Shown in pieces: positions 12,151 to 22,322 of a stretch of 64,000 nucleotides of DNA. Source of the DNA: Isoetes taiwanensis. Lineage: Eukaryota > Streptophyta > Lycopodiopsida > Isoetales > Isoetaceae. How positions within the stretch are numbered: the first letter of the stretch is position 1; each line of letters begins with the position of its first letter. Position numbers and translations under genes: made by a program. A model generated the notes under the pieces. The model made no database searches. It was not told the origin of the DNA and worked only from the letters and a program-made list of their open reading frames with translations. Where the stretch lies: assembly GCA_021234155.1 (NCBI GenBank), contig JAJEKV010000027.1, positions 4,154,623 through 4,218,622 on the forward strand. Direction: 5' to 3'.

Positions 12151-13194
12151 TATTTTCCATTCTAGGATGCTTCATAACGCCAAAAATTAGCAGTAAATGT
12201 TTCTTGGAAGCGGAAGCTTACTATTGATGTTCACGCAAAAATTGCTGGAAGAATTCAATTAGAATTTGTTCCTTTGTAAGGATTGTTGCAAATAATATTC
12301 CAATTGTCTTCATTTGTTACTTATTTTGTGATTATATAGAAAAGTTTATTTTTGATGTTAAATATATAGAATTTTTATGGCTTTCTTATAGTACTCTGTT
12401 GATGTTTACAACAATGGACATGTCGCCTGTTCGTGCATATTTTATGCTCATGGGCTTGGCATTTTGTATTCTCGCTGCATTCACACGTAGTATCTTATTT
12501 TTTTCCATACTCATATGTGATCGGCGGTGTTAAGAGGGACTTTGTGCACTAAAAGCCAATGATACAAGGGAACTAACGTTCATATATGATTAGGGCACAT
12601 GCAATTTTTTCTCAACCTTTTAACATGTGGAAACGACAGTCATCATAAGTCAAGTTTGGGCCTCTACATTCTCTATACGCTCTTGGTTGTAGAATATTCT
12701 TAGCATGCATATAGCCTTTGCTCTGCATTCTCTATGCTTCCATGGCCTTTCGTTCTGCATTCTTTATTGATGATTTGCTTCTACATGCAATACCCAGCAG
12801 TTACACCATTAACAACTTTTGTTGCATGCAGCTTATGATAGATTTGATTTGCAATGTATATGATTGTATCGGGTGGTTATTAGCTAATTATTAGCTACGG
12901 GCTGTGAACAAGAAGAACAATGAACGCAAAATTATTTTTCATATTTTATCTTGAAAGCTGGACTTCAATATTCAAATTACCAGAACTTGACCAGGGGATC
13001 CTTGCATTGATTAAAGAGGTATGGAATAATGTTTTAAAATAGCATTCATTATTACGCTTAGATAGTCACATAAATGTCTATGAATGGCTACAAATTGTTG
13101 CAATAGGAATTAAATAAAGGCATGGTAATTGTCATCAATTTATTAGGTACCTACACTTGCATTATATAGGTAAAGAACACTTCGTAAAATAAAA

Positions 13195-13587
13195 ATGCCA
13201 CAAAGACAACGCGAGGAAACGTCTCAAGAGCGAGAAGAAAGGCTTGCAATTGAAAGAAGACGATATCATATTAGAAGACAGGAAATGCTTGCAAAGGAGA
13301 CAGACATTGAAAGACAACATAGATTGTCAGAAGAAGCTTTAGGAATCATAAGTAAAAAATCACATGCAACAATCACAAAAGGGATACAAGGAAATATGTT
13401 AAATTATGGTGTAGAAGATGTAACCGTAGAAGGAATAAGGGAAACCTTACAACAACAAGAAGAAAGGGTTCAAAATTTCAAAATGGAAAAGAATGCTACA
13501 AGAAATAGAAATATACGAGCAAATGCACACGCAATTGAAACTGAGGAAATTCGAGCCTCTAGGTTACATATTTCATGTCACATATAA
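13195..13587 (+). pseudogene. Helitron Rep N-terminal fragment
   Basis: 130 codons starting MPQRQREETSQERE, rich in Arg, Glu and Gln. This resembles the charged REETSxERxxR leader found at the start of many Helitron and Helitron-associated proteins. It is cut after about codon 130, where unrelated insertion sequence begins. The next coding piece (from about 15796) continues with a similar KEQRSRRLHQQ region and a Cys-rich motif. Family assignment rests on this resemblance and on the downstream Rep motifs. Confidence 0.5.
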
Positions 13588-13589
13588 CT

Positions 13590-15229
13590 GTATTTCATGT
13601 TGGCGCCCATGTATTTCATGTTGGCGCTCATGTTGGCGCTTAGGGTTTCAGCCCTGCTCTTTTGCTCATAACTCGGGATTCCGGTGTCAGATTCAGGTGT
13701 TCTTGGGCTCTTTGGAAAGCTTTCGAACGAGCTTTCCGTCGGTGTATGATTTGTATGGTGTTTCCTCTGTTTTAGTCGACGAAATCCACCTGACAGTCCC
13801 GGCCCTCTTTTGGCGGTGCTAGGGTTTGGCTGCAGTTTTCTTTTGGCCATAACTTCTGTATCTGGTGGCAGTTTTGGGTGTGTTTGGGCTTGTTGAAAAG
13901 CTCTTTGAGCACTCCATCCAGTGGTGTTTAAGCTTTTCAGAGATTGGTCTGTTGGGAAAGACGGTTCAGCTCTGAAACTTCGGCCTCTGAAACTTTGCAC
14001 ACGAAACGAATCCGCTTCCGTGATAAGTTTTCTTCGCTTCATTTTGAATCAAGGCAATGACCAATTCTGTTAGCTTGGGGTAGCATATATTTTGATTTCA
14101 AGACATTGCATTTAGTAAAGACATTTTCCGGCATGTTAGTCACTCTAATTTGCTCTCTACTTTTCTCCTCGCTTTGAGATTTCTTTAGCTCTTAAGTTTA
14201 TAAAAGAGATCAAATATTTCTAGTTTATATTCAAAGAACAAATTAGGGAATACAAAGAGAGGCTAGGGGCTGCATAGGCAAGGCAAATGCATTTGAGTAA
14301 AAAGTGGACGAAAATAAGTTACGGGACGTAGAGGCTCACCTCCTGACAGACACCGTGATAGCGAGGGTCGGACCCACCAACCGGTAATCCCACCACTATA
14401 AACTCCCCGCCATAGAATAACAACCAAAGATGAAAAGACACAATGCATATGTATACAAGTGTGGTATTTGTAGTAAAAAGGAGACCGATACGCTTACGGA
14501 CCGAGGGGTCTAACCCTCCCCCTCTCGAGGGCCGTGATAGCGAGGGCACGACCCTCCAACCGGTTCCCTGGATCACCAAAATGACTAAAGGAGAGCCTAA
14601 AGGCTTTAATAAATAATAGCTTACAAGCGCTCTTACATCAAGTGCTTGAGGATGTGTTGCAGATTATGTGAAGACATCCATAGAATAATCAAAAACCATG
14701 TTTGGGACTCTACACAAAGTTTTGCCAACTGCAGAATGTCCAACAAAGTGGAACAGGGAATAGCACAATCAATTATGCTGCAGGCCTTCAAAAAACTCGA
14801 AGATGAGGACGTTCATCTAATCAGGTTTTTTCATTTGAATTGAATATCTAGTAACACACAAAACAAGGAAAGGGTGATACCATTATCTCGCATAACTGAT
14901 GATTGATCTTTTTCATTCTTTTATCATCATTAGGTATAAATATAGATTGGTCAAGTTGTAAGCTATGAAATTGACTTTCTTTGCACAATGCATCGGTTCT
15001 ATCAACATAGTATATGCATGCTATGTATGAAATTAGGAAGTTTCTTTAGATGCTTTACACTAATATAAATCTGAACTATTAGGCAGTGACTACATAAGCT
15101 GGGGATTGTGTTAACATAGTGTAGTTAGAATATTTCAAGATGGTTTATAAACACGGACCTTTGGACACGTGATGTTATGTTGACAGTAATTACTACATAT
15201 TCATAGCTCCGGATTGGAGCTCTAATCAA
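13590..15229. other. Insertion sequence inside Helitron, TE-derived
   Basis: There is no recognisable protein. At 13600-14040 the sequence contains a cataactcgggattcc / ggaaagctttcgaacgagc leader typical of plant TE untranslated regions; related phrases recur at about 24366, 32610 and 37158. At 14330-14575 two diverged direct repeats share ccgtgatagcgaggg and ccaaccggt. A 65-codon frame at 14646 is probably chance. Confidence 0.4.
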
Positions 15230-15790
15230 AGCTAATCAGCTTTAGTTTAGGGTTTTACAACCTAACAATAATGGCGGCGGAAAAATCCAAAATCCGTAAT
15301 GACGGAAAACGAATCGATAATAATATCGCGTAATCGCTGAGCCCATTACTATTAAGTTTTTCCTCGAAACCCTTCGGGCGGGTTTTTAATCCCCGATAGT
15401 AATCGGCGCCACTAATGTAGCCCAGTCATAGACAGGAAAGAGGGTTTGTAATATGAACCGCACAAAAGCCGCTCATAAACCCCACACAAATTGTTCGCTT
15501 AAAAGTCGATTGATAACGACGCATCACCGCACGCCAATGGGCCGGGCAGCAAAGCCGATGCCTAAATAATAGAAAAAAAGTCAGCCTTCAGAAAAGGCTA
15601 CATCATAACAGCGTGATGTGCTAGTAGCTCTCTTTCAGGGAGCTCACCCATGCTACACAAGTCCAGGGGTCTGAGGCCACAAGGGACGTTAATGTCTATT
15701 CTATTCTATTCTATTCTATTCTATTCTATTCTATTCTATTCTATTCTATTCTATTCTATTCTATTCTATTCTATTCTATTCTATTCTATT
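15230..15790 (+). mobile_element. 5'-truncated LINE tail ending in (CTATT)19
   Basis: About 15335-15410 (cattactattaag...gaaacccttcggg...taatccccgatagtaat) is clearly related to the minus strand at 34500-34425, which lies just downstream of a LINE reverse transcriptase. This marks 15230-15790 as the 3' tail of the same LINE family. Its 3' end is a microsatellite rather than poly(A), as in RTE-like elements. No target-site duplication was found. Confidence 0.5.
15696..15790. repeat. Perfect (CTATT)19 pentanucleotide microsatellite
   Basis: Nineteen uninterrupted CTATT units (95 bp). Read in the plus frame it encodes SILFY repeats and so creates an artefactual N-terminus for the downstream Helitron frame, which really begins near 15796. 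The purity implies a young array. Confidence 0.97.
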
Positions 15791-15795
15791 TGTGC

Positions 15796-17877
15796 ACAAC
15801 AAAAAGCAAAGAATCGACTTACCATACGAGAGATGGAAACTAAGGAACAAAGATCTAGAAGACTACATCAACAAGTAGAAGAGCAGCAAATAAGTAGAGA
15901 AAAGTGTTCAACTTATAGACTTGCCCGAACGAATACTAGCAGAATCAAAGTGGATTTGCATCATTCTGGAGAATTAAACCACGAATGCAACACATGCGGT
16001 GCTGTTAAATTCAAACATGATGGTACTAAATGTTGTCATAAAGGCAAGGTACATCTTCCACCACTACAAGAAATGCCAAAAATATTCTATGACTTGCGAA
16101 CTGGACATCATCCAAATTCGAAGGAGTTCAAAACACACATTAGGACTTATAATAGTGCATTGGCATTCGCTTCATTTGGAGCTAACATTGAGCAGTTTAC
16201 TCGAGGTCCATATTGTTTCAAGATTCATAGACAAGTATATCATAGAATGGGTCCAACACTTCCCAATCCTGGTGAGAAACCAAAGTATGCACAATTACAT
16301 ATCCTTGACACAGAGTATGCAACTATAGAACGAGCACAAAATCTACAAAATGTAGAATGTGACTCAAAGCTATTAAAGAAATTAGATGAAGAACTAAGAA
16401 TTGTCAATCCACAGCTCTTCAAATGATGCATGAAGCTGAAAATTATGCTCGATTAACAAATGACGCTGCAGATATACGAATGTACTTCAGTAAAGATCGA
16501 ACAGATGTGGACCCGCATAGATATAATGCTGCCTTTGAAAATGGAGTAGCAATAATATCTGTAAATCCTGATGGAGAGCCTCCATTCAATCGAGATATAT
16601 GTATACACTATAGAGGAGGCGATTTGAAGAATGTACCAATCACACATCATTCCATTGATGCCTTAACATATCCAATATTGTTACCTTGTGGAGATGATGG
16701 ATGGAGCATTGGATTGAAAAAAGCAATACAACCTGGAACACTTAATACAACAAGACGTGAAAATGTATCAATGCTTCAATATTACTCATATAGACTAGCA
16801 ACACGGAAAAACAAAGAAGGAAACAACTCAAAGTTTGCTTTCAACCCGTTATTGAGTGCTGGTAAATTAACACAACAGTTCATCGTTGATGCATATGCAA
16901 GAGTTGAAGCTAATAATCTATGCTTCATTCGAACAAATCAAAAGAAATTACGATCTGACATGTATGAGGGCCTCATTGACTATGTCAACCACGAAGCTGA
17001 GCATCAAGGAATGAATTCTGGTAAGTTGGTCATTTTGCCATCAACGTTTAGTGGAAGTATAAGAGCTTTGAACCAAAATTACTAAGACTTTATTGCTCTC
17101 ATAAGAAGATTTGGAAAAGCTGATATATTCATCACATTCACGTGCAACACACATTGGTCAGAAATCAAAGATAATTTGGAATTTGGGCAATCACCTGAAG
17201 ATCGACCTGACTTGGTTTCACGAGTACTTCAAACAAAACTTAAATCATTTTTCCATGATGTGCTCGAGGATCATATATTTGGCAAGCCTAAAGCCTTCAC
17301 ATACACTATTGAGTTTCCAAAAAGAGGACTACCACATTGTCATATGCTACTTATACTAGATCAAATAGACAAAATTAACAACAACAATGACATTGTGCAG
17401 AAATTCCAGGTATGCTATTACTTATTGATAGTCAATTAATAAAGTTTTACATGCCTTCGTACAATTTATGTTATTTTCTTTTCAATTCTTTATTTCACTT
17501 TTTTCCTTTTTACTTATTCATTTTTTCCACAGACCCAATAGACAATCCTGAATTGCATGATATCGTGATGAAACACATGGTGCATGATCCATGTGGATCA
17601 CGATGTCAAGTACGAAATGAGAAAACTGGCTTGACGGAATGTACCAAAGGATTTCCAAAAAAAATTATACATTCCACTGTGATTAAAGCTAATGGTTATC
17701 CAGAATATAGGAGAAGAAAAGGTCCACAACACAAAAAAGGAGACAGGGTTGTTGATAATATGTGATTGTTCCATACAATCCTTACCTCGCACGAAAGTAC
17801 GCAGCACAAATAAATGTCGAGCAATGTTTTAGCGTGAATAGTGTAAAGTCTATTTACAAATACATCCACAAAGGGCA
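15796..17877 (+). pseudogene. Helitron Rep (HUH nickase) pseudogene, main part
   Basis: The frame contains a Cys-rich motif (HECNTCGAV ... KCCHKGKVHLP), a long Helitron-like N domain (VEANNLCFIRTNQKKLRSDM; ILPSTFSGS), then the HUH metal-binding motif GLPHCHML at about 17329-17352 and the active-site Tyr region ending SIYKYIHKGH just before 17878. Breaks: a frameshift at about 16420; a TAA at 17083 after NQNY, where the family usually has Gln (C-to-T change); a GT-AG segment at 17410-17532 that looks like a 123-bp intron but leaves a 1-nt frame problem; and a frameshift at about 17762. The first of the two expected tyrosines (usual pattern YxxKY) reads Ser, which would cripple cleavage. It is interrupted at 17879 by the LTR element. 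Confidence 0.75.
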
Positions 17878-17878
17878 C

Positions 17879-18689
17879 TGATATGGGGGCATGCTAGGGG
17901 GAGTGGTCCGGAAGAAATGAACTAAGGCAATGGGGACATTTGGGAAAATCAATGGTTACAAGGCAAGGGGCAAGATATTTTATGGAACCATTAACGAAAA
18001 AGGAAAGGGGGATATTTTTAAAGGAAAGGAAAAATATCTTAAGCAAGGCAAATATACGAAATAGACTTCGTGCAAATTAAGCTGCAGGGAGGTGATCGAA
18101 ATAGCAAAAGCGGTGACCTTTTTTTGCGGACACAAAGGCCCGATCTGTTATAAAAGGAGACAACGGCCATCCTGAGAGGTTACGGCAGCCAAAAGCTTCG
18201 GTCTTCACTTCCGGCACCTGCGGAACCCAGCAATCCATAAATCATCTATTTCGGCCCAAGCAAGATTGGTCCCTGATCGCTGCTGCATAAATCCGACCCA
18301 TGTCTCTCTGGTTTGGCCGAAGATCTTGTAATCAGGGCTTCTGGATCTGCAGTGATATCTGGCTTTCCAGATAAGCCTGAGATTGAATCGAGTTCTACTC
18401 TTTGGTGATGGTAATTAAGCCCATTCAAGCCCATAACTATTGTAAGATCGGATTGTTCGCAAGATGAAGGGATAATAGGCTGCGACCAACTCCTTTCATT
18501 CTTTTTTCCTTGGGAAATTGCCTTAGTTCTTGTTCTGGATCCGGTTGGGTGGAAACTGGATGCCCAAATCCATTGGTTGCGGAAACCAAAGCTATTGTTC
18601 TTATCAACAGATTGTTCTTCCTTTGTTTTGCCTATACAATTGTTGATCAAAGTAGTTACGTCTTTAAGCTTCTCCCTTAAAGCGTATCA
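17879..18689 (+). repeat. 5' LTR (811 bp)
   Basis: Starts TGATATGGGGG and ends GCGTATCA, so TGATA/TATCA are perfect inverted termini. It is very similar to the 3' LTR but carries two extra pieces, about 15 bp near 17990 and about 30 bp near 18570, absent from the 3' copy. A TATA-like ttataaaagg is at about 18150, a suitable U3/R promoter position. Confidence 0.93.
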
Positions 18690-18691
18690 AG

Positions 18692-18703
18692 TGGTATCAG
18701 AGC
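18692..18703 (+). other. Primer-binding site, initiator Met tRNA
   Basis: TGGTATCAGAGC, two bases after the 5' LTR, is the canonical plant retrotransposon PBS complementary to the 3' end of initiator methionine tRNA. Confidence 0.95.
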
Positions 18704-18726
18704 CTATCGATTCTCAGATCTGATCA

Positions 18727-19968
18727 ATGGCCCAACGCTTCAATGTTACTGAAGCGCAATATCAGCAAGCCTTGTCTAACGCTGGTTACATTGCATCCCA
18801 GTCAGCATTGCCTACGCCTAGCAGTCAGCAAGAGTATGACAGGCAAGTGGAATTGTTGGCTATTCTGTACCGCTTCCTTCCAGATATTTATCAGCAACCT
18901 TCGCAACCTCCTTTGCCTAATGGTCCTCCATTGCCTAATGGTCCTCCACCAGTAACTCCTCCATCGCCACCTAAACTGAGAAAATGGTTAGAGAAAGCAG
19001 ATATGCCGTCTTTCAAAGGGGGAAAGACAAAGCCTGTCAAGGTTGTTAGTTTTATCAGTCAGTGGGAAAAGTTCTTTGAACGAAAAGTGCAAATGTGACG
19101 GGAAAGACTGCAAGCCATGGACACTTATTTGAAAGATCGAGCTCAAGCATGGTGGCAAGGCAGACGAGAATGTGATCCCAGGATTAATAATTGGGAAAGT
19201 TTCAAAACGGCATTTGAAGCGCATTATTTACCCTCTAACTACCACAGTGAGTTACGCAGGGAATGGGATCGTCTGAAACAGGGGGAAACTGAGAGTATTC
19301 AGTCCTATACTTCCAAATTCACTCATTTAGCGGCACTAATAAGGAATCTGGATGGGAAAGAGCTTCTAAGAAAATATGTCAGCGGATGTAGGGATGATAT
19401 TTATGCGGAAATGGAAATATTTTTCCCAAAAGATTTAAACGAAGCCATAAAACTAGCATCCGCAGTGGAGCGAAAACTAGATCCAAAGTCTAGGAAGTTT
19501 GATATTTGGGATGAGGAAACCTCGGATCATGAGGACAAAAAGAGTAGCAAAGAGAAAAATGGAAGTAAGGATTCTTCCAAGAACTTCAAGAGGAAGAGAA
19601 ATAATGGCAATGGTAATGGTTCCGAAAGGAAGCGTGAGGAGGGAAGTCAAATTAGACTGCGGAAGGAAATTAAGGAACCAAAAGGTGGATGCTATAGATG
19701 CGGAGGAAATCATTTTCTAAGGGATTGCCCGTTTGGAGAAGGGGGAATCACAAAAGTTGAACCATCTAAACCTCAAAAGGTTGTACCAATACATGCTATT
19801 GAAGGTCCCAAGCCCGTGGTTGTAGAAATGCATGCTATTGAAGGTCCCAAGCCCGTGGAGGATACACCTGAGACCTCTAAAGCTGCTGAAGATCGGAAGA
19901 AAGGTGAGGAACGGGCAAAGGCTATAGCCAAAGAACGGAGGTGGCTCCAAATTGGCACTATGGGGTAA
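18727..19968 (+). pseudogene. Retrotransposon Gag, one in-frame stop
   Basis: Two open stretches (18727-19098 and 19117-19968) are in the same frame, separated by one TGA at 19096-19098. Together they would give about 413 residues. The N-terminal part is Pro-rich (LPNGPPLPNGPP). A retrotransposon gag domain follows (DRAQAWWQGR ... WESFKTAFEAHYLP). There is then a Lys/Asn/Gly-rich basic stretch and a zinc knuckle CYRCGGNHFLRDC (CX2CX3HX4C, a spacing common in plant Ty3-type Gag). The end has a duplicated HAIEGPKPV motif. The TGA is one C-to-T change from CGA (Arg), so inactivation looks recent. The ORF ends with no pol attached. Confidence 0.85.
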
Positions 19969-20156
19969 AAATCGTAACAAAAAAATTTACATATCTCTAG
20001 GATAAGATTTGTAAGATTTGATTTGATTTGGTTTGTAAGATTTGATTTTTATGTGGAATAAAAATTAAATTATTATGAAAGCATGGTGCATAAGATGTAA
20101 TTTTGAAAGGTGGTAATTGTTGTTATTGGAACAATAGACCTAACAAAATTACGTCA

Positions 20157-20325
20157 GTATCACGGAGATACAATTAAGTAGTACCGCGGAGGTGCGAAAA
20201 ATACTAACGTATCGCGGAGATACCATAGTTTAGTATCGTGGAGATACTATCAATAAGTACCGTGGAGGTACAAACGATAGCGATGTGCCGCGGAGGTACA
20301 AGGATATATCGTACTGTGGAAGTAC
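20157..20325 (+). other. Array of seven covarying 15-nt hairpins
   Basis: Starts at 20157, 20181, 20209, 20233, 20257, 20285 and 20311, spaced 24-28 nt. Each is a 5-bp stem around a 5-nt (A/G)(C/T)GGA loop, for example GTATC-GCGGA-GATAC, GTACC-GTGGA-GGTAC and GTACT-GTGGA-AGTAC. Stem position 4 switches between T-A and C-G, and position 5 between C-G and T-A, with both strands changing together. The two imperfect stems contain only G-T (G-U in RNA) pairs. It lies between gag and the 3' LTR, transcribed with the element. Role unknown; a packaging, dimerisation or protein-binding signal is a guess. Confidence 0.75.
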
Positions 20326-20384
20326 GTGCATATCCGTAACTATTCCTTGAATTTGCAGAAACGCATGGAAGCAATCACGTTAAG

Positions 20385-20449
20385 AAGGGATGGGTCCCTT
20401 GGAGCGTTTCTGAAAGATCGCGGACGATCTTCTTTAAGAAGGGATGGAT
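20385..20449 (+). other. Two further stem-loops and polypurine tract
   Basis: AAGGGA-TGGG-TCCCTT (20385-20400) and AAGATCG-CGGA-CGATCTT (20414-20431) are perfect stems. The second again has a GCGGA core like the array upstream. The purine-rich taagaagggatgg occurs twice (20381-20393 and 20435-20447); the second copy abuts the 3' LTR and is the likely polypurine tract for plus-strand priming. Confidence 0.7.
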
Positions 20450-21215
20450 TGATATGGGGGCATGCTAGGGGGAGTGGTCTGGAAGAAATGAACTAAGGCA
20501 ATGGGGACATTTGGGAAAATCAATGGTTACAAGGCAAGGGGCAAGATATTTTATGGAACCATTGGGGATATTTTTAAAGGAAAGGAAAAATATCTTAAGC
20601 AAGGCAAATATACAAAATAGACTTCGTGCAAATTAAGCTGCAGGGAGGTGATTGAAATAGCAAAAGCGGTGACCCTTTTTTGCGGACACAAAGGCCCGAT
20701 CTGTTATAAAAGGAGACAACGGCCATCCTGAGAGGTTACGGCAGCCAAAAGCTTCGGTCTTCACTTCCGGTACCTGCGGAACCCAGCAATCCATAAATCA
20801 TCTATTTCGGCCCAAGCAAGATTGGTCCCTGATCGCTGCTGCATAAATCCGACCTGTGTCTCTCTGGTTTGGCCGAAGATCTTGTAATCAGGGCTTCTGG
20901 ATTTGCAGTGATATCTGGCTTTCCAGATAAGCCTGAGATTGAATCGAGTTCTACTCTTTGGTGATGGTAATTGAGCCCATTCAAGCCCATAACTATTGTA
21001 AGATCGGATTGTTCGCAAGCTGAAGGGATAATAGGCTGCGACCAACTCCTTTCATTCTTTTTTCCCTGGGAAATTGCCTTAGTTCTTGTTCTGGATCCAG
21101 TTGGGTGGAAACTGGATGCCCAAATCCAATCAACAGATTGTTCTTCCTTTGTTTTGCCTATACAATTGTTGATCAAAGTAGTTACGTCTTTAAGCTTCTC
21201 CCTTAAAGCGTATCA
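20450..21215 (+). repeat. 3' LTR (766 bp)
   Basis: Same TGATA...TATCA termini as the 5' LTR, with few substitutions and two deletions relative to it. One of these (ccaaatccaatcaacag) removes about 30 bp. High similarity between the LTRs indicates a recent insertion. It is immediately followed by the GGCAC target-site duplicate. Confidence 0.93.
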
Positions 21216-21466
21216 GGCACGATCGTGCATGTATCAAAATCACTAATGAACCAACCTCAAATGTCATGGCAACATATAATTGGGATGAAGTGCAAGCATA
21301 CATTGATGCAAGATATATATCTATACCAGAAGCAATTTGGAGGTTGAATTCATATAAAATGAACGACAACTCTCATACTGTCTATCGACTACCAGTACAT
21401 CTTTCAAACAAACAAACGATATACTATGAAGAAGGACAAGAAAAACAAATATTCATTCAATCAATA
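21216..21466 (+). pseudogene. Helitron Rep continuation after the LTR element
   Basis: The frame resumes DRACIKITNE..., then IDARYISIPEAIWRLNSYKM and YRLPVHLSNKQTIYY, the well-known Helitron segment after the nickase Tyr region (RY(I/V)SxxEAxWR ... LPVHLxNxQ). It ends with a TGA after IFIQSI. The helicase part expected next is absent, so the Helitron is truncated or diverges here. Confidence 0.75.
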
Positions 21467-22322
21467 TGACCATTCTTTGAACATCAAAAGCCCTGAGAAT
21501 ATAATGCTGGCTATGGTAACATAACTAATAACAGGATGAGTCTACATACTATTGTATCATTTAATATAATGTTAGCAGTTCCTGTCCTATTTGATTCGGG
21601 TGAGTCCTGCGAATATCATTATATATGCCAAATGTCGAGTCATTGAGAGCTAGCTACCGTTATTTGGTTCTTAGTATTTGCGTTGCTGCTTGGTTGTTAA
21701 TATTTGCAGAATATTGAGGTGTACTATTGGAACAACCAAGATTAGAGTCTGATGCATTTGAAAAGGTTAGTCTTATTGCACTAAAAATACATGTTCCTCT
21801 TCTATTTGATTTGGCTGAGCCATGCGAATATAATGCTGGCTGTGGTAAGATAAGTAATGCATGCCAACTTTTTTACAAGGCTGAGTCTACATACTATTCT
21901 ATCATACTATTTATATGGCAGGAGCTCTGCTCTGCTCATTTAGAAACAGAGTTAGGTATGGTTTCAGTTCAATTGTTCATTTGCTTTGTTAGATGTTCTG
22001 GAATCCACATATTCAGCCATTTCCCATTCATTTTCATGTTTCTGTATTCTTTGTGTTTTAAGGGATCCTAAATCAAAATTAACTTTTCTCAGTTATTCGA
22101 CCATACATTTCGATCTGGGTGATGCTAAAAAGCCCATCCAATTATGCTAATTTTGAACTCAATTAGAATTTCCATCACTGTGTTGCCTGCAGCAAGTGGG
22201 CCTTTTACGCATAGAGGAAGTAGAAATTTTAAGACATCGAGTTTTTATGATCATACAACCTCAAAAAAAAAAATGCCAATCATAGAAGCAGTGAAAAAAC
22301 GCAATCTAGTGTAGAAGGAGTT
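21467..22322. other. Gap between Helitron and hAT remnants
   Basis: No recognised coding sequence. A diverged internal duplication: ctgtcctatttgattcgg...cctgcgaatat at about 21580 and cttctatttgatttgg...catgcgaatataatgctggct at about 21798, with ataatgctggctatgg also at about 21502. A 114-codon frame at 21727 covers one copy but shows no family features. Confidence 0.4.

Larger units (their letters stand above)
10501..13194. other. Mostly non-coding stretch upstream of Helitron
   Basis: Apart from the hypothetical frame at 11106 and the duplicated block at 11650-12150, I see only short frames and AT-rich sequence. No promoter or RNA gene was recognised. Confidence 0.4.
17874..21220 (+). mobile_element. 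Complete Gag-only LTR retrotransposon with 5-bp TSD
   Basis: 5' LTR 17879-18689, PBS 18692-18703, gag 18727-19968, hairpin array 20157-20325, polypurine stretch about 20435-20449, 3' LTR 20450-21215. GGCAC is duplicated at 17874-17878 and 21216-21220. Removing the element and one TSD restores an in-frame Helitron reading (...YKYIHKGH then DRACIK...), which proves the insertion and its direction. There is no protease, RT, RNase H or integrase. The interior is only 1.76 kb, so this is a non-autonomous element of the TR-GAG type known in plants, dependent on a partner for reverse transcription and integration. Confidence 0.9.
13195..21466 (+). mobile_element. Decayed, interrupted Helitron
   Basis: Three coding fragments in order and orientation (13195-13587, 15796-17877, 21216-21466) carry the N-terminal charged region, Cys-rich motif, Helitron-like N domain, HUH nickase motif and Tyr motif of a Helitron RepHel protein. 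They are separated by a LINE tail with a (CTATT)19 tail and by a complete LTR retrotransposon. No helicase domain follows 21466 within the window. The 5' TC and 3' CTRR-hairpin ends were not located. Confidence 0.75.

Noticed and set aside
15650-15795. N-terminal SILFY-repeat protein in front of the Helitron frame
   Set aside because: It is only the translation of the (CTATT)19 microsatellite and LINE tail reading by chance into the Rep frame.
20157-20325. CRISPR-like array
   Set aside because: Units are short palindromes with divergent stems and spacers of only 9-13 nt, in a plant LTR element; there are no cas genes.
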